Under the pieces are notes generated by a model. It ran no database searches and was not told the origin of the DNA. It saw nothing but the letters and a program-made list of their open reading frames with translations. From Diphasiastrum complanatum (Eukaryota; Streptophyta; Lycopodiopsida; Lycopodiales; Lycopodiaceae), in the NCBI GenBank assembly GCA_029204225.1, contig CM055109.1, positions 6,607,982-6,671,981 on the forward strand: 64,000 nucleotides of DNA, written 5' to 3'. The position numbers and the translations under genes are program-made. Every line of letters starts with the position of its first letter. The first letter of the stretch is position 1. Below are positions 56,905-64,000 of this stretch, in pieces.

Positions 56905-57445
56905 CTATCCGTCTTCTCTAATGATGCTCTTCATTCCCATGGCATTCCTTAAGCATACAAATCTATCCTTTGATAGAGGTTTGGTCATTATGTCTGCAGT
57001 CATCACTTTGGTGGGACAGAACTTCAGCACCATCTTCTGACTTTGTACCGAATCTTTGACAATGTGGTGCTGGATGTCAATGTGTTTGCTTCTTTTGTGC
57101 AAACCTCCATTCTTGCATATGAAGATGTTGCCCTGGTTGTCGTTGAAGATCTACATTCCTTTTGTTGAGATGCCTATCTCGTGACATAAAATCTTGATCC
57201 AAACATACTCCCTAGCACTATGACATATCCCCATTTGTTCCGCTTCAGTTGAGGAGAGAGCCACAGATTTTTGCTTACTGCTTGCCTAGCTTACAGCTCC
57301 TCCGCCCATCATGAAGACGAACCCACAGGTGGATTTCTTGTCATCTCTGTCACCTGCCCAGTCAGAGTCGACAAACCCCTTAATGTTTTCAAAAGGAAAC
57401 TTGTATTCCAAGCCAAGTCCAATGGTTCCCTTTAAGTATCGCAAA
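56905..57445 (-). pseudogene. Copia-3 RT end and RNase H
   Basis: The minus strand reads HWQAAKRVLRYLKGT (RT end), VDSDWAGDRDDKKSTCGFVF, SSKQKSVALSSTEAE, NDNQGNIFICKNG, RSKHIDIQHHIVKDS and IMTKPLSKDRF. Two stops interrupt it (after GGGAVS and after STKGM). Active-site acids (DSDW, TEAE, NDNQ) are still visible. Confidence 0.85.
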
Positions 57446-58010
57446 ACTCTTTTGGCTGCTTGCCAATGATCGTTGCCTGGGTCTTCCAGATCACATCACA
57501 TTTGTCAATCCCCTCCTTGACATTGTTATCAAACCCCCTCAGCGTCTCGTCATTCGCCAAGGTCTGGAGACTCTTGCATCCAAGATGCCCCATCATAGAT
57601 CTTTCGTCAACTCCTCCTTGTAGCTGATACGAACCTCTTGTCCTGAATTCAATGTCGATTGGTCCGTTATCCGTCTGAATGTTGCACCCTTCTTTTTCGA
57701 GCAACACATGATATCCAGTATCTGTAAGTCTGGCTACCGACAGCAAGTTCTTGGATAAATTAGGAACATGTAGGACGTCGCACAGGTTCACAATCCTGTC
57801 TTGCCCAAGCCATATGCGAATGGAGCCTCTCCCTATCGCATCAATCACGCCTTTATCCCCCATCATGATCTTCTTACCACTGAGCATCTGATAGGTGATG
57901 AAGGCATCACGATTATTTGTCATATGGGACGTAGCTATAGATTCAAGATACCAGTATGGGTCCGCATCAACGATTTGTCTCTTGGCTTTCAACTTTACTT
58001 CGATGATCAC
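57446..58010 (-). pseudogene. Copia-3 protease and GAG-pre-integrase, fused to RT end
   Basis: Minus-strand frame of 192 codons. PYWYLESIATSHMTNNRD stands at the protease site, where active copies have DSGA (here ESIA), so the triad is lost. DVLHVPNLSKNLLSVARL and MMGHLGCKSLQTLAN are GAG-pre-integrase motifs. After IDKCDVIWKTQ the sequence jumps to the RT end, in another frame, deleting integrase core and RT. Confidence 0.8.
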
Positions 58011-58089
58011 ATTAGAATCAGATAATACATCATATGACTAGGTGTCAAATAGTTTCAGGGAGTTCCAACTCTCCTTAGCCATCATAGCA

Positions 58090-58838
58090 AATGCATATAT
58101 GGTCTCCTACACTTCATCAGCTAAGTTGGCTTGATCTGGACTCCTCCTCTGCATGTCATCTTTCTTTTTGTTGCATTCATGAGCGAAGTGTCATGGCCGA
58201 TCACAGTAGTAACATTTCTTGTCAAAAAATTTTCTGGTCATCCTTTCTTCTTGAAGTCCTGCTCTTGCTGACTCGATTGCCCTCCTTCTATAATGGGTCT
58301 TTGGTTTTTTATCCCCATCTTCTTGAAGTCACTCAAGAGTGCCGTTTCATTCTGTGTTGGATTAACCTTCTGCCTACTCTCTTCCTGAATGAGCCTCCGA
58401 GTGATAAACTCCATGTCCAGTTTATCCTCAAACCCATTGAGCATCATGACCAGCGGATCATAGCTGGATGGGAGACTCATGATCAAATTGTACATAAGCT
58501 GTTGCTTGTCAACCACCGCACCGGTCGCGATTTGCTGTCTTCCAATGTCCTTAATCTTTTCCACATGGTCTCTCATTGAATCACCCTCACTCATCTTGGT
58601 GTTCGTCAGCTGCCTCTGCAACATCAGAATGCTTGAGAAACAGGCACAACATCATGTGTGCTTTCGACCCTTTCACAATGATCAATTCGGCCTGTTGTGC
58701 ATTCTTCACCCAGCCCTCTTGATCCAGCTCAGGAGTCTCCTCACCTGATACAACTCCCCAGAGGCCCTTGTCTTTTAGCACGATCTTCATCTTCCAACTC
58801 CACGAGCTGTAATTGTCAGCCTCTAGCTGATCAATCAT
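58090..58838 (-). pseudogene. Copia-3 Gag
   Basis: Begins near MIDQLEADNYSSWSWKMKIV, with GLWGVVSGEETPEL. A frameshift near 58,600 leads to a second frame with MLQRQLTNTKMSEGDSMRDH, MSLPSSYDPLVMMLNGFED and EFITRRLIQEESRQ. These match the N-terminal and UBN2-type parts of Copia Gag. A zinc-knuckle trace lies near 58,180-58,215 (CYYCDRP.H..HEC-like in a broken frame). Confidence 0.8.
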
Positions 58839-58972
58839 CTTGCTCTCTGTCGACGCTTCTAGTGTCGTCTTCTCCGATTTGTAGAAGCTTCAAACGATTG
58901 TCGCTTTATGCAATTTGACAGATCACACGAGTTCACTCATGGCAGCAAAAGGTAGAATCAGTAATCGATGTT

Positions 58973-58984
58973 GCTTTGATACTA
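58973..58984 (-). other. Copia-3 primer binding site (decayed)
   Basis: The minus strand reads TAGTATCAAAGC, two bases off TGGTATCAGAGC. Confidence 0.6.
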
Positions 58985-59091
58985 CTCAATCCAAGATAGT
59001 ATGTGATCTTGGATTCTTCCTTTACGTATGTGGACCCATGACCATTGTTATAATGAATCAGAGCGAGGAAGATGATAACATAAAAGGCAGA
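58985..59091 (-). repeat. Copia-3 5' LTR remnant
   Basis: Only the last ~105 bp of the LTR remain. The part at 59,046-59,090 matches the 3' LTR end; the 60 bp nearer the primer site have no counterpart there, so either the 3' LTR lost its end or the primer site is displaced. Confidence 0.6.
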
Positions 59092-59461
59092 TGCCTCCTC
59101 ATATATATATTTGATGTAAATGTCTTGGCACAACTTCAAAAATCTTCAAATGTTTTCGCTCTTGTAAGGATTTCATATGAATGGTGTTGGCTCCATTGTC
59201 AAATTCCTGGGAAAGTCTTTGTTGGGTGTAACTTATATGTTGTAGATTTGTGGCTTGTGGTTTAAACTTGTGGAACTGTTGTGTAGAAATATTTGTCGTA
59301 AAGGCCTTGGATGGGTTGATAGGGTGTGTCAAGATATGTGTCATTGGAATGATATTTTTCCCATATGTATTTCATCCTTATGATTGGAATAGAAGTAAGT
59401 TTGATCAGGATATAAGTCTGAGAGTTCTGTATTGGATCAACCTAATCTTAGTTTTAGTACT
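59092..59461 (+). repeat. 370-bp block, second copy
   Basis: Identical to 48,923-49,292 except for three substitutions. It joins the LTR remnant of Copia-3 on the left and the protease of Copia-4 on the right, with at most 1-2 bases of overlap at each end. No target duplication. Confidence 0.95.
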
Positions 59462-60070
59462 GAACTAGCTCCACTATCAATCCACCATGAATCATTGTCA
59501 CCTTCACTTGATATTGGACTTGAAGAACACATCAAAAGAGAATCACCACCACCTAGATCCTCATCATTAGTAGTAAAGTTGATTTGCTTGCTACCTTCAT
59601 CTCTTTGCTTCTTCAAACATTCATTTGCAAAAAATGCCCTTTGATTCCACAATAAAAGCATTTTAACTTTGACTTATGTTTCTTTTTGCCAAAAGAAGAA
59701 GTCTCACCTTGATTTTGCCCTTTAGACCACTTGCCTTTGCCTTTGCCCTTGAACTTGCCTTTGATGACATAACATCCTCTTCATATTGAGATGTCGATGT
59801 AGATCCACGTCCTCTTGATTGAAGCCTATACTCCTCATTTACCAAGATCTCTTGCAAATCCACAATACTTGGCAAAGTCTTTTGAATAGCAAAACTTTGA
59901 ACAAGATTAGCATGATCATCCAACAAGAATGTTGGAGGGAGAAGATGGCACTCATGAGGGAGATCTTGCCATAAGATCCATGAAAATAGATCAAGCCTTG
60001 ATAAATCAAATTTGCTGAGGGATATTCCCTGACATCTCAAACCATCTAGAGTTGCCACAGTGTGCCAAAA
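59462..60070 (-). pseudogene. Copia-4 gag-protease fragment
   Basis: Minus strand: a Gag C-terminal part (QKTLPSIVDLQEILVNEEYR; a Lys/Gly-rich linker), the zinc knuckle CFYCGIKGHF followed by a one-base frameshift and ANECLKKQRDEG, then an acidic linker and WWIDSGASS, the protease active site with intact DSGA. The fragment stops two residues later at 59,461. The N-terminal half of Gag and everything after the protease motif are missing. Confidence 0.8.
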
Positions 60071-60784
<714 letters not shown>

Positions 60785-60849
60785 GTCTGTGAATTCCAAA
60801 AATTCGAAATTTGCATCAGATCTATACAGCTGTTCAGCCTATAGGCTGT

Positions 60850-62060
60850 TGATGAAAGAGATTATTTCCAGATCATATCCATCTATTAATTGGGAGAAGA
60901 AAGCTGACGCATAATCTCCACCGTCCCATAGAACACATGGAAACAACAAATTAAACTTAGATACAAGCATTGTTGAGGGGCAATCTTAGCTGATGCAGCT
61001 GAAATCTTCGATAGTAAGCACAAGAATCATACCATCTTCCTGAACAGTACACATAATTTTGCAAGCAGCTTCACTGCAGTTACAAACATATATACTATTC
61101 ATGAAGCTGGTAAGATTGTTGCACTTTGTTTGGTAAAACCTGCAGCCTTATATATTGATACTCTTCTGAATCCATAATGAGAATGAGTTACTGATCTGTC
61201 GCTGAAAATGATTTATCCTATAAGCCTTCGTTTGATCCAATGATCACTGATAACCTTTTGCTTCACGCATGCATCAGAGTGAGAGGTAGAAAGAAAGAAA
61301 GTACTTAACATTCAGCATCGCATGTGGTGGTGCTGCTAGATCAGCTCAACTTTATATCTTTATCCAGACCAATACAACGTCCCATGTGTAGCAACCAACA
61401 GTGTGTAATGTCCACAAACATTCCAGGAATCTCTGCATGTGGATTGTGTGAATCCATCACTCATCTCTTTGGCAATTTCTCCGACCAGTGCCCGCACACA
61501 TTTTTCAAAATAATGCATAACCACAATCCCAAAGCACGCATATCGACCCAATATCCATCGATATCCCCGACAGAACACACTTGACATCTCAACCACTATT
61601 GCTTCTCAAGGGGTGCAACAAGCTGTAAGAGAGCATTTTCTTCACATGCTAGAAAAGCTGCTGAGGGAAACGTGAAAGCAAGGGGACTTTGGGAGTGGTG
61701 ATCAATCGTATACTATAGAAGACACCGCAGAATCGGTTGATTCCTTTTCACTGCAGCAGACACGTAAGTCTAAAGAGACTGAATCAGATCTTATCTGCAC
61801 CACATGTATTCTAGAATTCTTTGCGGGTAGCACCATATTAGTAGGCTCTTTCCAGCACATGTGGGACCCCAAACGAGAAAGGAATATATGTAAAGTCACT
61901 ATTCCCTGGAAGTGAATGTATTGGTTGCAAACGGACTCAGTAGAAGAGGCATAGAAGCCACAATCACTCTATAAAAAGCATTGCATTATTGATCTCTTTG
62001 CGAGGAAATTATTGTACAAGGAAAAGTCCTTGCTTCTATGTTAGGCATATTTGCTTGTAA
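60850..62060 (-). repeat. R1 repeat family, copy F (most diverged)
   Basis: Recognised by the reverse of the AAGATTGTTGCACTTT, TTCCTGAACAGTACACATAA, GCTGATGCAGCTGAA and TTATTGATCTCTTTG blocks. A minus-strand frame at 61,360-61,596 (78 codons, MSSVFCRGYRWILGRYACFG) lines up without gaps against a frame of copy E over about 40 codons (55,850-55,970) and then with a few losses. Its simple-repeat site is a short AGAAAGAAAG run. Confidence 0.65.
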
Positions 62061-63541
62061 AAAAAAACTTTTTCTTGGAAGAAGCCTACAAGGTTACACA
62101 TGTGTGGGAGTTGGCTAGGACACCCTTTCATACATTTCATAACCACAGTTCCCAATCCACTTTTGTCATTCAAATGAGGACACACAAGAGATTTGTTCTA
62201 AGCTCAAAAGCATAGGAAGTTTTGATAAAGTTTGTTGTACAAGGATGGCCCCTTTAGGAATCGAGGATGGAGAACTTGCTCAAGTATCGAGGTGATGGTG
62301 GTGTTCCGTAAATTGAGACAGATCTTGGAGCATACCGAGATACTCATGAGTAGCAAGTGCCAACGATCTCAATACGAAGGGAGAAGGACCAGCTTTCACT
62401 TCTTCAAAAACTAGTTGTTGTTCCTTTTTACTTTTTTACACATCACTTATCTTGAATGCCATTTTTAGCTCCCTCTCTCCCTCATTCTAAGTGCTCCTCC
62501 TCCTACCACTCAAGTATTGTCACCTTCTAATGTGATGCCTTGTACAATATTGCTCTCTATATGCTTTCTCATCTTACTCTCCCCTACCTTTTGTTCCTAC
62601 CTTTCCCTGACTCATTGTGCTTTTTCTGATTCCTCTATCCACGTCACCTCCTATTGGATTCTCAACCATTGCTTTAGACTCTCATGGAAATATTTTGTTT
62701 TTGTTTGGATAACATCGTAGAAAGAGGGCCGCTCAAGTTCTATGGGAACTCAAGCATGTGTAGGTTCAATAGAAAAGTCCCCTGGATTCAATCATTGAGG
62801 ACGAGATTGAGGGCCATTAGAGGAGTTTTGATTTCCAAAAGACCCTTTAAGAATTCGTGCAAGATGTCTTTTTTATTATTAAAATATTATTACACTAATA
62901 CTTTTGACTTGCCATAAGTTTTTAATCGTAGCTCAAAAGTATGTCATCTAACATATCATTGGAAAGCCCTTGTCAAGCACTTTCCGATGCATGAAACTTT
63001 GCTAAATTAAGACTTACTACTAAAAAGTTATGCCATTTTTAGTATGGAATCAAAATGTGGACTCAAAAAGTTACGTTACGTAGATTTCAAATTTGAGTGT
63101 TTTGATTGGTCCATGTGTAAGAAAAATTTGAGAAAAAATATAAAAAGAATCTTTACAAAGGGTTTTTTGGATTTAGAACTCCTCTAATATCCACTAGCAT
63201 AGAGTGTCTCAGGTACAATTACAACTAAGTACTATGCAAGCAATATCCAAGAAGATCCGAATATGCTCAATTGCAACTCATGCAAAAGGAAGCCTCAACA
63301 ACAAGGGACAACCAAGCTATGTAGATATATTTGTGAAGGATTTCAGATCATTCAAGATCCAAGCCATGTCCCTGATCTTTGGTTACAAAAGAAGCAAACC
63401 AACAATCCTGCCAATGTAAAAAAATCAGCATCTACATACAAAATGAGATGCAAACTCTAAGAGGTACTGATCAAACATGAACCAAAACTTAAAAAATGGT
63501 TGATGTCCGTACAATTACAGTACCCTATTGTATTTCACACG
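62061..63541. other. No gene seen
   Basis: AT-rich with short frames. A TC-rich stretch lies at about 62,460-62,650. No transposon domain or RNA gene recognised. Confidence 0.5.
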
Positions 63542-63974
63542 TGTGTAATTGAAAATAGCAATAAATGATCATTCTACACATAGAATTGCAAGATAAGATC
63601 ATGAGAGTGCACCAATGAGTAGTAGAACCCAAAGAGGACCATGTATAATGATGAAATGAGAGAGAGAATAGAGAAGATGTGTCTCTCCACGAGTTACATC
63701 CTTTTATAGCAGGTCCAAACCCTATTTGGCCACTTGGCTTTCCCTCCAAAATGTAAACCCTACTATTTTTGGGTCTAGATTCAATGTACCCAAAATTCAA
63801 ATTTGAATCTCTCTCAAAGTTGACTACCAACTTTCCCACACTTTCAAAAAGTGTTTATTGAATGTATTTTAAACTAATATAACTTCAAAAAGTTTATCTC
63901 TAAGTCTAAAATGAGTTTTGGTCTCATATCGACAATTTACCAAAATATGACCAAACTTGTTGAAATCTCTCACA
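63542..63974 (-). repeat. Copia-type 3' LTR at window edge (Copia-5)
   Basis: The minus strand reads the purine run GAAGAGGGAG (63,975-63,984), then TGTGAGAGATTTC. This is the common polypurine tract plus LTR start of plant Copia elements. I place the LTR end at TACACA (63,542) because it mirrors the start; this end is tentative. The element body lies beyond the right edge of the window. Confidence 0.55.
63700..63709 (-). promoter_or_regulatory. TATA box within the Copia-5 LTR
   Basis: The minus strand reads CTATAAAAGG about 265 bp into the LTR, the expected place for the U3 promoter, and it is followed by a CTCTATTCTCTCTCTCATTT-type leader. It would drive transcription of the element, or read out to the left. 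Confidence 0.5.
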
Positions 63975-64000
63975 CTCCCTCTTCAACTAGATTTGGCATA

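Larger units (their letters stand above)
56512..59091 (-). mobile_element. Copia-3, internally deleted element, minus strand
   Basis: Minus-strand order: remnant 5' LTR, primer site, gag, protease with GAG-pre-integrase, then RNase H, polypurine tract and 3' LTR. The integrase core and nearly all of the RT are missing. Several stops and frameshifts occur. It resembles non-autonomous deletion derivatives that keep cis signals but not the polymerase. The 5' LTR is cut by the 370-bp block at 59,092. Confidence 0.85.

Overview
This window looks like repeat-dense, gene-poor nuclear DNA of a land plant. The evidence is LTR retrotransposon relics of both the Copia and Gypsy types, initiator-Met-tRNA primer sites (TGGTATCAGAGC), fragments that resemble the DUF4218 part of a CACTA (En/Spm) transposase, plant-type telomere-like tracts (CCCTAAA/TTTAGGG variants) and long (GA)n/(CT)n microsatellites. 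The clade cannot be fixed from the sequence. I found no convincing intact host gene, no rRNA or tRNA gene and no CRISPR-like array. All coordinates of repeat boundaries are read by eye and are approximate to some tens of bases unless given as exact.

Layout. 1-14.7 kb: two inverted arms (2,310-6,600 and 11,306-14,689) carry the same decayed Copia element with its LTR and shared flanking DNA; the left arm also holds a 1,069-bp segment absent from the right arm. CACTA-like transposase fragments lie at 1.6-2.1 and 9.1-9.5 kb. 14.95-15.35 kb is a palindrome-rich block. 15.4-16.1 kb holds the end of a chromodomain-type Gypsy element. 16.3-21 kb is AT-rich without genes. 22.2-25.1 kb and 45.0-48.2 kb form a second, ~3-kb-armed inverted duplication about 20 kb apart. 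Between those arms lie a Gypsy gag-protease relic (25-26 kb), a possible CACTA-like end (26.6 kb), a regularly spaced short-motif array (28.5 kb), a degenerate full-order Gypsy element (31.1-34.9 kb, minus), a telomere-like tract, and the best-preserved element of the window: a Copia retrotransposon with both LTRs (35,356-41,362, plus). A Copia RT-RNase H relic (43.9-44.8 kb) follows a (CT)40 microsatellite.

49-64 kb: a 370-bp block (48,923-49,292) is repeated at 99% identity at 59,092-59,461, where it joins two unrelated Copia relics; 52.9-54.9 kb is a third copy of the left-end segment (LTR, flank and CACTA fragment); 56.5-59.1 kb is an internally deleted Copia element; the right edge starts a further Copia LTR with a TATA box. 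An unclassified ~1.6-kb repeat family, called R1 here, occurs seven times (1, 8.7, 22.7, 46.4, 51.6, 54.9 and 60.9 kb).

What the elements do together: nothing here forms a pathway. The window records nested transposition, segmental duplication of blocks that already contained transposons, and repair-like junctions with short microhomologies. The observations I rate highest are the spaced GCGAGTAA array, a heat-shock-element-like cluster with a TATA box at 52.7 kb, the palindrome block at 15 kb, the R1 family, the 370-bp patch, and the non-canonical LTR ends of the main Copia element.
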